Assembly: GCF_000980895.1 (NCBI RefSeq) | Contig: NZ_LAZX01000089.1 | Location: 1 to 64,000 of the forward strand | Length of the DNA: 64,000 nt | DNA from: Sphingomonas sp. Ag1 | GTDB taxonomy: Bacteria > Pseudomonadota > Alphaproteobacteria > Sphingomonadales > Sphingomonadaceae | Direction: 5' to 3' | Shown: one piece after another, positions 29,736-38,786 of the stretch | Layout of the letters: each line of letters starts with the position of its first letter | Numbering within the stretch: the stretch's first letter is position 1 | Notes under the pieces: generated by a model | What the model was told of the DNA's origin: nothing | Database searches by the model: none | The model's input: only the letters and a program-made list of their open reading frames with translations | Program-made: the position numbers and the translations under genes

Positions 29736-30179
29736 ATGACCTTTCTTGCCATTTTTGCAGCTGCCGCCGCCGCGGCGACCGGTGCCCCTGCGGCGACCCA
29801 CAGCCTGTCGGTCGAACATGCGTCCGGCGCCGTGCAGGCCGATTATCGCGGTGACATCAAGATCCAGCAGAAGCAGGTGGGGGCAGTCGCCCCGCCGGGC
29901 CGCCCGTCCTCGCTGCGCTGCGTATGGACCGCCAATATGGAGGTGAACCGCACCGCGACCGGCGCTGGCGGCATGATGGCCTCGCGCAGCTTCGTCGAGA
30001 ACAATGTCGCGAACGGCAGCCGTCCGGGCTGGTGCAACGCCAGCCGCAGCGCGATCCAGCAGGACGTGGCAAAGAAGGTCGGCGACACGCGCGCTTACCT
30101 CGCCAAGGCGGCCGATGCGGATCGCGCCGCGTTGATCGCCGATCTCGACAAGCTGGCGGCCACCCAGTCCGCCAGCTGA
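29736..30179 (+). CDS. Hypothetical exported protein
   Basis: This 147-residue protein begins MTFLAIFAAAAAAATGAPAATH, an Ala-rich signal peptide, after a GGAA ribosome binding site. The mature part includes SLRCVWTANMEVNRTATG and a second Cys in RPGWCNASRSAIQQD. The two Cys may form a disulfide. I do not recognise the family, although similar short exported proteins occur in sphingomonads. It is preceded by the YdcH-like gene (104 bases away) and followed by a 176-base gap before the converging efflux operon, in which I see nothing definite. Confidence 0.65.
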   Translation: MTFLAIFAAAAAAATGAPAATHSLSVEHASGAVQADYRGDIKIQQKQVGAVAPPGRPSSLRCVWTANMEVNRTATGAGGMMASRSFVENNVANGSRPGWCNASRSAIQQDVAKKVGDTRAYLAKAADADRAALIADLDKLAATQSAS

Positions 30180-30355
30180 GACCAGTTCCCTGAGCGGTGC
30201 GCGCCTACCTCCCCCCCCGACGCGCCGCTCCTCCCTGGGCCCTCGCTCTCTGAGGCCGTATTGCCGGCTGCGTTGTACTCCCTTGCGGCGCAGCGACGGT
30301 GGCTCTCAGGGGGCGGGACGGGCCGCGGGTTTTCGGGTGCGCGCGATCAGCACGA

Positions 30356-31732
30356 TCAGCCGGCGGGTTGATCCGCCGACCAGCCGCCGCCCATCGCCTG
30401 ATAAAGCGCGACCACGCTGTTGATCTGGTCGGCGCGCAGCTGAACCAGGGTCAGATCGACGTTGAGCAAGGTGCGCTGCGCATCGAGCTGTTCCAGATAG
30501 GTCGCATAGCCCGCACGATAGCGGTTAATGGCGTGGCGCAGGGCCTCCGCCGTGGCGGTGCGCTGCGCCTCAAGCTCCCGCCGCTGCGCGGCGAGGCGGT
30601 CGACCGCGGCCAGATTATCCTCCACCTCGCGGAAGGCGGTGAGGGCGGTGCGCTGATAGGTGAAGGCCGCCTGGTCGCGCCGTGCCGCCGCCCCCTCTAC
30701 ATTGGCGGTGAGCCGCCCGCCCTGAAACAAGGGCGCAAGGATGCTGGCGCCGATCGACCAGATCGACACCGGATCGGCAAGCGCGGTCGACAAGGTGAGG
30801 CCAGCCGATCCGGTCAGCCGAAGCGAGGGGAGGAATTGCGCGCGAGCGGCGGCGAGCGAGGCGTCGGTCGCGGCAAGGCTGTATTCGGCCTGGGCGATAT
30901 CGGGCCGGCGGCGCAGCAGATCGGATGGCAGGCCGGCGGGCACGCCGGGCGGGGCCAGCGCCGACAGCGGCCGCCCGCGCGGGATCGCGCGCGGGGTGAC
31001 GCCGGTGAGGGTGCTCAGTGCGTTCTCCTGCCGCGTGATCGCCAGTTGCACCTGCGGCAGGATCTGCGTCGTGGCGCGATATTCCGCCTCCGCCTGGCGC
31101 AATTCGAGCTGCGAGGTGTAGCCGACGTCGGCGCGCGACTTGGCAAAGCGTAGTGCCTCCGCACGCGAGGTGATCGTCGCCTCTACCACGGCGCGGCGGG
31201 CGTCGAGCGCGCGCAGCGTGATGTAGCCGCTGGCGGTGGCGGCGGTGACCGACAGGAGCGCCGCGTCGCGCGCGGCGGCGGTGGCGGCGGTGGACTGGCG
31301 CGCGGCCTCCACCTGATTGCCGATGCGGCCGAACAGATCGACCTCATAGGCGGCCTGGAACAGCGGCTGCACACCGGTATTCTCGGCCGCGACCCCCAAG
31401 GGGTTGAGCGCGCGCGCCTCCGTCACGCCGACCCCGGCGTCGAGTGAGGGGAAGAGCTGCGCGCGGGCGAGCCGTTCGTTGGCGCGCGCCTCCTGCACAC
31501 GCGCCGCAGCGATCGCGACGTCGGGGTTGTTGGCGCGCGCTTGTTCCACCAGCGTGTCGAGCACCGGATCGCCGAAGCGGCGCCACCAGTCGCCGTCGAG
31601 CGCGGCGCCGGCGGGCAGGGTGGTGCGCCATTGCAGTGGCGCGGTGATGCCGGCCGCCTCGGGCCGGGGCGGGTTGGGCGCGGCGCAGCCGGCAAGCGCA
31701 AGCAGGAGCGCGAGCGAAGAGCGTGTCCTCAT
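30356..31732 (-). CDS. Outer-membrane efflux lipoprotein (NodT/OprM family)
   Basis: This 458-residue protein is the outer-membrane channel of a tripartite exporter. It has a lipoprotein signal with LALAGC (Cys about 16). Two OEP repeats follow: one around VAIAAARVQEARANERLARA and one around DIAQAEYSLAATDASLAAARAQFLPSLRL. The stretch AYEVDLFGRIGNQVEAAR is typical of the NodT subgroup. It is the last gene of an operon, 10 bases after the HlyD-type adaptor, and should form the exit duct for the EmrAB-like pump encoded upstream. Confidence 0.93.
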   Translation of the reverse strand: MRTRSSLALLLALAGCAAPNPPRPEAAGITAPLQWRTTLPAGAALDGDWWRRFGDPVLDTLVEQARANNPDVAIAAARVQEARANERLARAQLFPSLDAGVGVTEARALNPLGVAAENTGVQPLFQAAYEVDLFGRIGNQVEAARQSTAATAAARDAALLSVTAATASGYITLRALDARRAVVEATITSRAEALRFAKSRADVGYTSQLELRQAEAEYRATTQILPQVQLAITRQENALSTLTGVTPRAIPRGRPLSALAPPGVPAGLPSDLLRRRPDIAQAEYSLAATDASLAAARAQFLPSLRLTGSAGLTLSTALADPVSIWSIGASILAPLFQGGRLTANVEGAAARRDQAAFTYQRTALTAFREVEDNLAAVDRLAAQRRELEAQRTATAEALRHAINRYRAGYATYLEQLDAQRTLLNVDLTLVQLRADQINSVVALYQAMGGGWSADQPAG

Positions 31733-31742
31733 CGTCTGGCGC

Positions 31743-32903
31743 CTACCTCGTCGCCGGGGCGGGCGCGCCGCTAGTATCGACCGCCGCCTCGACCGACATG
31801 CCGGGGCTGAGCCGTGGATACAGCGGGCTACGCTGATCCAGCGCGATGCGCACGGTGAGCCGCTGCGGCACCTTCACGAAATTGCCGGTCGCATTGTCCG
31901 GGCGGATGACGGAGAATTCGCTGCCCGCCGCCGGCGACAGCCGCTCGACCCGGCCGCGGATCTCGGCGCCGCCCAGCGCATCGACGTGCAGCACCGCGGG
32001 CTGGCCCGGGAAGATGCGCGCGGTCTGCGCTTCCTTGAAGTTGGCCGAGACCCAGACGGTCGGCGGGACGAGGAACATCAATTGCGTGCCAGCGGTGACA
32101 TATTGGCCAAGGCGGACGGTGACTTCGCCGAGCTTCCCCGCCTGGGGCGCGCGGATGATGGTGTTGGCAAGGTCGATCTCGGCAAGGCGCAGCGCGGCGC
32201 GCGCGTTCGCCACCGCTGCCTCCAGGCCGCCGCGCCCGACGGTGACGGAGCGGACCTCCTGCTCGCCGATGGTGCGCTGCGCCTCCGCCTGGCGGACCGC
32301 CGCCTGCGCCTGCGCCAGCGCGGCGCGGGTCTGATCCTGCTCCCGCAGCGATACCGACCCCTGCGCCACCAGATCGTCGACGCGGCGCATGTCCGCCTGA
32401 GCGCGGGCAAGTTGCGCGCGGGCGCTGGCGATCGCGGCGTCCTGCCCACCCACGGCGGCACGGCGCGAGCGTTCGCTTTGTTGCGAGTTGGCGAGATTCG
32501 CGCGCTGCGTATCCAGCGCGGCGCGCGCCTGTTCGACCCGCTGGCGGTAGATGCGATCATCGATCCGGGCGAGCACCTGCCCCGCCTTCACCGTCTCGAA
32601 ATCGCGCACCTCCACGCTGGTGACATAGCCGTTCACCTGCGGCGCGATGATCGTCGTCTGCCCGCGGACATAGGCATTGTCAGTCGTCTGCAGGCTACGG
32701 CGGAACGGCGGCAGGTCCCACGCCCACAGCGCGATCAGCGCGCCGGCGATCAGCAGCCCGACGAAGAACAATGTCGAGAGCAGGCCGCCGCGCGGCGGCG
32801 CCCAGCCGCGGCCACGATCAGGCTCGGGCGCGGTGGTTTCGACCGGATCCTCCAGCCGCTCCTCGGCCACCGCCTGGTCCCGGCGCGATGTCGCGTCATT
32901 CAT
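31743..32903 (-). CDS. EmrA-type membrane fusion protein (HlyD family)
   Basis: This 386-residue protein has a cytoplasmic N-terminus, one membrane helix (about 45-67, LLSTLFFVGLLIAGALIALW) and a biotinyl-lipoyl-like half at TTDNAYVRGQTTIIAPQVNGYV. A long Ala/Gln-rich coiled-coil hairpin (110-240) and a beta-barrel region containing FVKVPQRLTVRI follow. NAYV and the FVKVPQR pattern are typical of EmrA. It links the inner-membrane pump to the outer-membrane channel. Its start overlaps the stop of the MFS gene by 4 bases. Confidence 0.92.
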   Translation of the reverse strand: MNDATSRRDQAVAEERLEDPVETTAPEPDRGRGWAPPRGGLLSTLFFVGLLIAGALIALWAWDLPPFRRSLQTTDNAYVRGQTTIIAPQVNGYVTSVEVRDFETVKAGQVLARIDDRIYRQRVEQARAALDTQRANLANSQQSERSRRAAVGGQDAAIASARAQLARAQADMRRVDDLVAQGSVSLREQDQTRAALAQAQAAVRQAEAQRTIGEQEVRSVTVGRGGLEAAVANARAALRLAEIDLANTIIRAPQAGKLGEVTVRLGQYVTAGTQLMFLVPPTVWVSANFKEAQTARIFPGQPAVLHVDALGGAEIRGRVERLSPAAGSEFSVIRPDNATGNFVKVPQRLTVRIALDQRSPLYPRLSPGMSVEAAVDTSGAPAPATR

Positions 32904-34570
32904 TGTGCCGCATTCTCCCGCATCTTCTGCATCGCCGCGAGTTCCTCCGCCAACGGATTGATCCCGTGTATCTTCAGCCAGACCCACCGCCCGCCAAGCC
33001 ACAGCACCACCAGCACGGCGAGGATGCCGACGCCGGTGAATACGTCGTTGAAGGCGAGGATGTTCGCCTCTCGCGTGACTTGCTGGCCGAAGAGGACGGC
33101 GCCCTCCGCCTGACGTAGCATCGGATCGCCCTCGACGCGGGCATAGGCGCCGCCAAGCTGCTGAAGCCGCTGCGTGACGAGCGGGTCGCCGGCGACGAGG
33201 CCGTGGACGATCTCCTGCGAATGGAGCCGCTCTCGCACGATCTGCACGGTGCCCAGGAACGCCGTGCCTGCGAGCCCGCCCACCGTCTGCGCAATGCCGA
33301 ATACGGCCGAGAAGCTGACGATGTGGCTTGGCCCCTTTGAAATGGCGCGCAGGATGCCGACCATCGTGACGGGGCCCATCCAGAACAGGGCGGCAAAGGC
33401 GAGCAGCCCCTGGCTGAGATAGAAATTGCCCGGGCGGGTGAGGTTGGTCGCATCCGAATCCATGAAGGCCACCACGGCGATGATCATCGCCGACGCGACC
33501 ACCTGCCACAGCAGATCCTTGGGATTCAGCAGCAGCACCCCGGCGGCAATCCCGGCGATCGAGCCCAGGAGGATGATGACGTTCAGCGTGACGAGCTGGT
33601 CATTGCCCATCCCCAGCGCGGTCAGCAGCCCGGTCGAGCCATAGGTCTGTTCGGACAGGAGCACCCGGATCGCGGCGACGATGATGATGAAGCGCAGCAC
33701 GTTGCGCGTGCGCATCCAGCGCGTGTTGAGCAGCGGATTGGCGCGATTGTGCTCGATCAGCATCGCCGCGCCGATCAGGATGATCGCGGCGGCGGTCGCA
33801 TAGCCGAGCCAGGCCGTGCTCCACCAGACGATGCGTCCCTGCACCAGCACCCCGCACAGGAGCGCCATGCCCGGCGCGAACAATGCGAAAGTGAGGAAAT
33901 CGAGCTTCTCGAACGCCTGGAACCGCTCGCTTGGTGGCAGCCGCAGCAGCGCGACCGAGCCGAGGCACAGCAGCGTCAGGCCGAGTTCGAACACGAACAG
34001 GTTCTGGATGTCGCCATCCGCGAGCAGGAAGGGGGAGATGACCCGGGCGAGGGGCAGGCCAAGTTGTGCGAGGCCAAAGCCGATGATCATGCCCGACAGG
34101 CGCGCCGGGGCAGGCATCGCCTGCATGATGTAAAAGAAGCATAGCGTGGAGAGGCCGCTGCCGACGATCCCCGCCGCCGCGCGCGTCAGCAGTTCGACGC
34201 CATAGCTGTGGACGAACACCTGCAGGACGGTGACCGCGAGGAAGCCGGTCAGGAACACGCGATTGAAGCGCTGCAGCCCGAATTGCTGGCGGAATTTGAT
34301 GAGCAACATGCTCATGCACACGCTGGTCATCGAATAGATCGCGCTGAGCCAGCCGCCTTCCACCGGGCTGAGCCCCAGCGAGCCCTGGATCTGCGGCAGA
34401 TTGGCGAGCAGCAGGCCGTTGCTGAGCCCACCCGTCAGGCCCAGCAGCACGCCGATCGCGGCATAGGCGATCCGCCGCCCCATCGGATGGTCGGGCGTCG
34501 CCGGCGATCCGGGCAGGAAGGGCCGCTCGTGCGGCTTGAATTCATAGGGCGTGGTGGCGGTGGCGGGCAT
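32900..34570 (-). CDS. EmrB-like DHA2-family MFS drug exporter
   Basis: This 556-residue membrane protein has about 14 helices, as in the DHA2 group of proton-driven multidrug exporters. Helix 1 includes GVLLGLTGGLSNGLLLANLP and helix 2 the segment GGWLSAIYSMTSVCMSML. The usual motif C proline is not obvious, so the family call rests on length, topology and operon context. It works with the EmrA-like adaptor and NodT-like channel encoded downstream. The substrate is unknown. An operator-like inverted repeat lies just upstream of the start. Confidence 0.85.
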   Translation of the reverse strand: MPATATTPYEFKPHERPFLPGSPATPDHPMGRRIAYAAIGVLLGLTGGLSNGLLLANLPQIQGSLGLSPVEGGWLSAIYSMTSVCMSMLLIKFRQQFGLQRFNRVFLTGFLAVTVLQVFVHSYGVELLTRAAAGIVGSGLSTLCFFYIMQAMPAPARLSGMIIGFGLAQLGLPLARVISPFLLADGDIQNLFVFELGLTLLCLGSVALLRLPPSERFQAFEKLDFLTFALFAPGMALLCGVLVQGRIVWWSTAWLGYATAAAIILIGAAMLIEHNRANPLLNTRWMRTRNVLRFIIIVAAIRVLLSEQTYGSTGLLTALGMGNDQLVTLNVIILLGSIAGIAAGVLLLNPKDLLWQVVASAMIIAVVAFMDSDATNLTRPGNFYLSQGLLAFAALFWMGPVTMVGILRAISKGPSHIVSFSAVFGIAQTVGGLAGTAFLGTVQIVRERLHSQEIVHGLVAGDPLVTQRLQQLGGAYARVEGDPMLRQAEGAVLFGQQVTREANILAFNDVFTGVGILAVLVVLWLGGRWVWLKIHGINPLAEELAAMQKMRENAAQ

Positions 34571-34587
34571 CTATCGGCGGACCGAAC

Positions 34588-34616
34588 CAACAAAGCTTTG
34601 GTTCCAAGCTTTGTTG
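34588..34616 (-). promoter_or_regulatory. Operator-like inverted repeat upstream of the efflux operon
   Basis: CAACAAAGCTTTGG (34588-34601) and CCAAGCTTTGTTG (34604-34616) form an inverted repeat with a single missing base and a 2-base centre. It lies 18 bases upstream of the EmrB-like start. A second, perfect 10-bp palindrome TCACATGTGA sits at 34618-34627. Tripartite pump operons are often controlled by MarR or TetR repressors binding such sites. No such regulator gene is within the window. Confidence 0.55.
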
Positions 34617-34858
34617 CTCACATGTGACGAAATGCTGCCATGCAGCGAAAGCGCCACAGCCTCAACCCAAGATGTTGCAGTGCACAATAAAGAATAAGGT
34701 GCTGAAAGGTGGCTTGATCGGCGGGGGTGCGACACCATGGGGGCGGGTGCGGGCTCGGTTGATCTGTTCTGCCCCGCGCCATAGTGACCGGCGGGCGGCA
34801 CGCGGCCGCATCGATGACCGGTGCCCTGGCGCGCCTGACGACGACGAGGCGACCGGAT

Positions 34859-35659
34859 ATGGACGGCATATGGACGATCGGGCCAGTGATGATCGCGGCC
34901 GATCGTGCGCTGGCGATCGCGGCGATGTGGCTGTTCCTCGCGGCCGGCATGATGGTGGCGCGGCGCACGGGCGCGGCGGCCGAGCGCGCCGCGGGCGTGG
35001 CGCTGGTCGTCGGGATCGTGGCGGCGCGGCTTGGCTTCGTCGTGCAGCATCTGGACGCGTTTCGCGTCGAGCCATGGTCGGTCATCGCCATCTGGCAGGG
35101 CGGTTTTGCCCCGTGGATCGGCGTGATGGCGGCGGCGCTCACCCTGCTGCTGGCGCTGGGACGGCGCGGGGCGACGGCGTGGATGATCGCGGTGCTGGCC
35201 GTGCTGTCACTCGGCCACGCGGCGCTGAGCGCGGTCCTCGCCCCGGCGCCCCAGCCACTGCCACGCGGACTGACGCTGCATGATCTGGACGGAAAGCCAG
35301 TCGCGATCGATGCGCTGCGCGGCAAGCCGTTCGTGCTGAACCTGTGGGCCACCTGGTGCGGACCGTGCCGCCGCGAAATGCCGATGATCATCGATGTGGC
35401 GCGAGCGTCCGACACGCCGGTGCTGCTGATCAACCAGCGCGAGAGCGAGGCCGCCGTGCGGCGCTTCCTGGCGGCGGAGCGGCTGGCGGGGGACGCCGTG
35501 GTGCTCGATCCCACGAGCCATGTCGCTGCGGCCACGCGGGCGGGGGGCTATCCCACCACCGTGTTCGTCGACGCGGCGGGCCGGATCACCCGCCGCCACA
35601 CGGGCGAAATCTCGCGCGCCAGCCTGATGGCCGCGATCGACGAACTGGAAGGAAGCTGA
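34859..35659 (+). CDS. TlpA-type thioredoxin with Lgt-like membrane domain
   Basis: This 266-residue protein has two parts. The N-terminal half (1-125) has four hydrophobic helices and a segment, ARLGFVVQHLDAF...AIWQGGFAP, that resembles the signature region of prolipoprotein diacylglyceryl transferase. The C-terminal half (130-266) is a periplasmic thioredoxin domain with LWATWCGPCRREMP (about 160-173). It probably transfers electrons to exported proteins, with the membrane part as anchor or electron entry. The start at 34859 is chosen; an in-frame earlier start adds MTGALARLTTTRRPD. It overlaps the next gene by one base (TGATG). Confidence 0.82.
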   Translation: MDGIWTIGPVMIAADRALAIAAMWLFLAAGMMVARRTGAAAERAAGVALVVGIVAARLGFVVQHLDAFRVEPWSVIAIWQGGFAPWIGVMAAALTLLLALGRRGATAWMIAVLAVLSLGHAALSAVLAPAPQPLPRGLTLHDLDGKPVAIDALRGKPFVLNLWATWCGPCRREMPMIIDVARASDTPVLLINQRESEAAVRRFLAAERLAGDAVVLDPTSHVAAATRAGGYPTTVFVDAAGRITRRHTGEISRASLMAAIDELEGS

Positions 35660-36297
35660 TGGTCACTGGCCGTTTTCTTATGGTGCAGGCGCTGGCCGCG
35701 CTTGCTGTGGCCCTGACCGTTTCACCGGCGGTGACGGCGCAGAACATCACCTCCAACGCCGCGTCGCTGCATCGCCAGATCCAGAATGACAGCGTCGCCC
35801 CGACAGTCGCGCCGGCGGGTGCGGATGTGACGATGGTGGTGTTTTCCGATTATCAATGCCCCTATTGCCGCAAGGTCCACCCGGCGCTGGAGCAATTGCG
35901 GCGCGAGGACCCGAAGCTGCGCGTGGTGTATCGCGACTGGCCGGTGTTCGGCGCGGTCTCTCGCGAGGCGGCGCGGACGGCGATCGCGGCCAATTACCAG
36001 GGGCGGCACGCGGCGTTCAACAATGCGCTGATGCAGACGCAGGGCAGGATCACCAGCCAGTCGATCCGTATCGCCGCGGACCGGGCCGGCTTGGATTGGG
36101 CGCGGCTGCAGGCTGATCTCGTCAAGCATGACGAGGCGATCGACGCGGCGTTGGCACGTACCCACCGCTACGCCCGTGCGATCGGCCTGGCCGGCACGCC
36201 GGCGCTGGTGATCGGGCGCTACCTGCTGCCCGGCGCGGTCGAGCTGCCGACGCTGCGCGAGGCGGTCGCCGCCGCGCGGCGGGGGAACGCGGACTGA
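35659..36297 (+). CDS. DsbA-family periplasmic thiol-disulfide oxidoreductase
   Basis: This 212-residue exported protein has a signal peptide (cleavage near PAVTA-QNITS). The thioredoxin-fold active site CPYC is in FSDYQCPYCRKVHPAL (about 68-83). The helical insertion and the cis-Pro loop (GLAGTPALVIG, about 185) are typical of the DsbA/BdbD (DUF-type DSBA_2) group. It forms or isomerises disulfides in the periplasm. The ATG overlaps the TlpA stop (TGATG), so the two redox proteins are made together and may be partners. Confidence 0.9.
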   Translation: MVTGRFLMVQALAALAVALTVSPAVTAQNITSNAASLHRQIQNDSVAPTVAPAGADVTMVVFSDYQCPYCRKVHPALEQLRREDPKLRVVYRDWPVFGAVSREAARTAIAANYQGRHAAFNNALMQTQGRITSQSIRIAADRAGLDWARLQADLVKHDEAIDAALARTHRYARAIGLAGTPALVIGRYLLPGAVELPTLREAVAAARRGNAD

Positions 36298-36357
36298 CCC
36301 AGAACCAGCGCGGCCAATTGGTGCCTGACGCGTTGGGGCGGGGGAAAGGGCTGGCTG

Positions 36358-36852
36358 ATGCGCAAGGACGATGATGAACGGTGGATGCGATTGGCGCTGG
36401 AGGTGGCGCGGTCGAAGGGGTCGCATCCCTCGACATCGCCGCTCGGATGCGTGATCGTCCTGGACGGCAAGGTCATTGCCGCGGAGCGCAACCAGACGCA
36501 CGAATTGCCCGACGCGACCGCCCATGCCGAGATGATGGCGATCCGCCGCGCGTGCGAGGGGATCGGTGAGCTCGAACTGCGCGGCGCGACGCTTTATTCC
36601 ACCCTGCAGCCGTGCGGGATGTGCACCATGGCGTCGATCTGGTCGAAGGTCGGGCGGGTCGTGTTCGGCGCGGGGCGTGATGACGTTCACCCGATGTATT
36701 TCGAGGCGAAGCATGTCGACACGCTGGCGTTCATTGCCGACGCGTATCGCGACGATATCGAGATCGAGGGCGGCTGCCTCGCGGCGGAATGTGCCGAGCT
36801 TTATTATGGGCCCGATGCCGACCTGCCCGAGGAGGAGCAGGCCAATCTGTAG
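36358..36852 (+). CDS. Cytidine/guanine-type nucleoside deaminase
   Basis: This 164-residue zinc-dependent deaminase has the catalytic motif HAEMMAIRRA (His-Ala-Glu, about 56-65) and the zinc cysteines in LQPCGMCTMASIWSKV (PCxxC, about 84-99). The C-terminal segment MYFEAKHVDTLAFIAD is close to guanine deaminases and related tRNA/purine deaminases of this fold. The exact base substrate is not certain. It begins 61 bases after the DsbA-like gene and faces the converging SLC13 gene with only 6 bases between them. Confidence 0.88.
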   Translation: MRKDDDERWMRLALEVARSKGSHPSTSPLGCVIVLDGKVIAAERNQTHELPDATAHAEMMAIRRACEGIGELELRGATLYSTLQPCGMCTMASIWSKVGRVVFGAGRDDVHPMYFEAKHVDTLAFIADAYRDDIEIEGGCLAAECAELYYGPDADLPEEEQANL

Positions 36853-36858
36853 CCGCGG

Positions 36859-38655
36859 TCAGGCGAGCGGCCAGAAGAACAGGATGAGCGGGGTGCCCAG
36901 CACCAGCACCAACAGTGAGAGCGGCGCGCCCAGCCGCGCATAATCCGCAAAACGGTATCCGCCCGGGCCCATCACCAGGGTATTGCACTGATGCCCGATC
37001 GGGGTGAGGAAATCACACCCCGCGCCGACCGCGGTCGCCATCAGGAACGCCTCCGGCCGATAGCCGAGATCGCCGGCGAATTGCGCGGCGATCGGCGCCA
37101 TCACCAGCACTGTCGCGGCGTTGTTCAGGAACGGCGTCACCGCCATTGTCGCGGCGAGGATCAGCGCGACCGCGCCCCAGGCGGGCAGGGTGGTGGCGAC
37201 ATGGGCAAGGCCGGTCGCGATCACCTCCGACGCGCCCGTCGTTCGCAGCGTATCCGACACCGGGATCAATGCGCCGAGCATGATGAGGATCGGCCATTCG
37301 ACATGGTCATAGGCCTCCCGCGGGCTGATCGCGCCCGTCGCCATGACAAGGCCCGCCGCGGCGAAGAAGGCGACGGCCACCGGCACCCAGCCCATTGCGG
37401 TCAGGAACATGGCGCCCCCTAGGACAAGGATCGGCAACCAGGTGGTGCGGCGCGAGCCCAACCGCAGGTCGCGTTCCGCCAGCGGCAGGCAGTCGAGCTG
37501 CCGCAATCTTTCGGGCATCGTATCAAGCGGGCCTTGCAGCACGACGACATCGCCGGCGCGCAGCACCGTGTTGGCGAGGCGGCGGGACAGCCGCTCGCCG
37601 CGGCGCGAGATCGCGACCAGGTTGACGCCGAACATCCGCTGGAGGTTGAGGCGGCCGGCGGTCTGCCCCTCCAGCATGCCGCCCATGTTGACCACCGCCT
37701 CAATCACGCCGATCTCGCCCGTGCTGCTGCCCTTGTCCTTGTCGCGCTGTTCCTGCGCCGCTTCGCGCCCCTCGCCCTCATAGGCGAGCCGATCGGTGGC
37801 GATCGCCCGCTCCAACGCGTCGGGCGCGCCGCTGAGGATCAGCGTGTCACCTTCCTCCAGCGTCATCGCCATGCCGGGCGCGCTGCGCAGCCCGGCGCGC
37901 AGCATCTGGGTGAGGACGATCTCGCCCTCGTGCCGATCAAGGAACGCCTGCACCGTCTCCCCGACTGCCGGCGACCCGGCGGGAAGCACTACTTCGGTGA
38001 CATAGCCGGTGATATCCAGTGCCTCACCCATCGTCGCGGCGGCGCGGCGGTCGCGCGGGACGAGGCGATAGGCGAACCGCAGATAGACCAGGCCGATGAC
38101 GAACAGCCCGAGGCCGACCGGTGTGTAGTCGAACATGCCGAACGGGTGCCCCGTCATCTGTTCGCGCACGCGGCTGACGATGATGTTCGGCGAGGTGCCG
38201 ACGAGCGTCATCAGCCCACCGAGCAATGCGGCAAAGGACATCGGCATCAGGAAGACCGACGGGCTGGTATCGTTGCGCTTCGCCATCTGGAACGAGGCCG
38301 GCATCAGCATGGCAAGCGCGCCGATGTTCTTCACCAGCGCACTCGCGACCCCGACCGTCCCGGTGAGCACCAGCAGTTGCGAGCGGACCCGGGTGACGTG
38401 GCGGCTCACCTTGCGCAGCGCGCGTTCGAGCACGCCCGAGCGTTGCACCGCCCCCGAGATCACCAGCGCGGAGCCGACGATCACGACGATATCGTCGGAA
38501 AAGCCGCGAAACGCGTCCTCCGGCTTCACGATGCCGAGCAGCAACGCGGCGAGCAGCGCGATGATCGCGGTGACGTCATAGCGGAACCGCCCCCAGATGA
38601 AGAGCGCCATCATCCCCAGGAGCGTTGCGATGGAGAGGCTCTGGGGCAGTGTCAT
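36859..38655 (-). CDS. SLC13-family permease with two RCK/TrkA-C domains
   Basis: This 598-residue membrane protein has two groups of hydrophobic helices (10-190 and 405-598) around a cytoplasmic insert. The insert carries TrkA-C-like domains near 215-285 (EVVLPAGSPAVGETVQAFLD) and 310-385. The motifs NNAATVLVMAPIA and LVGTSPNIIVSRVRE are the SNT sodium-coupled transport motifs. Such proteins carry divalent anions such as sulfate or carboxylates. The substrate is unknown. It converges with the deaminase gene and diverges from the GST gene. Confidence 0.92.
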   Translation of the reverse strand: MTLPQSLSIATLLGMMALFIWGRFRYDVTAIIALLAALLLGIVKPEDAFRGFSDDIVVIVGSALVISGAVQRSGVLERALRKVSRHVTRVRSQLLVLTGTVGVASALVKNIGALAMLMPASFQMAKRNDTSPSVFLMPMSFAALLGGLMTLVGTSPNIIVSRVREQMTGHPFGMFDYTPVGLGLFVIGLVYLRFAYRLVPRDRRAAATMGEALDITGYVTEVVLPAGSPAVGETVQAFLDRHEGEIVLTQMLRAGLRSAPGMAMTLEEGDTLILSGAPDALERAIATDRLAYEGEGREAAQEQRDKDKGSSTGEIGVIEAVVNMGGMLEGQTAGRLNLQRMFGVNLVAISRRGERLSRRLANTVLRAGDVVVLQGPLDTMPERLRQLDCLPLAERDLRLGSRRTTWLPILVLGGAMFLTAMGWVPVAVAFFAAAGLVMATGAISPREAYDHVEWPILIMLGALIPVSDTLRTTGASEVIATGLAHVATTLPAWGAVALILAATMAVTPFLNNAATVLVMAPIAAQFAGDLGYRPEAFLMATAVGAGCDFLTPIGHQCNTLVMGPGGYRFADYARLGAPLSLLVLVLGTPLILFFWPLA

Positions 38656-38786
38656 GGGCTTACCGGAAATGCGCGAACGTGGCTTTATCTCCGTGGGGAG
38701 GCGGCAAATTACGCGTTGGCGTCGGGCGGTCCGTGCTGCTGCGGCGCCAGCTTTTGTTTTGGGCGCGGCTGGGTCAGGATGGCGGC

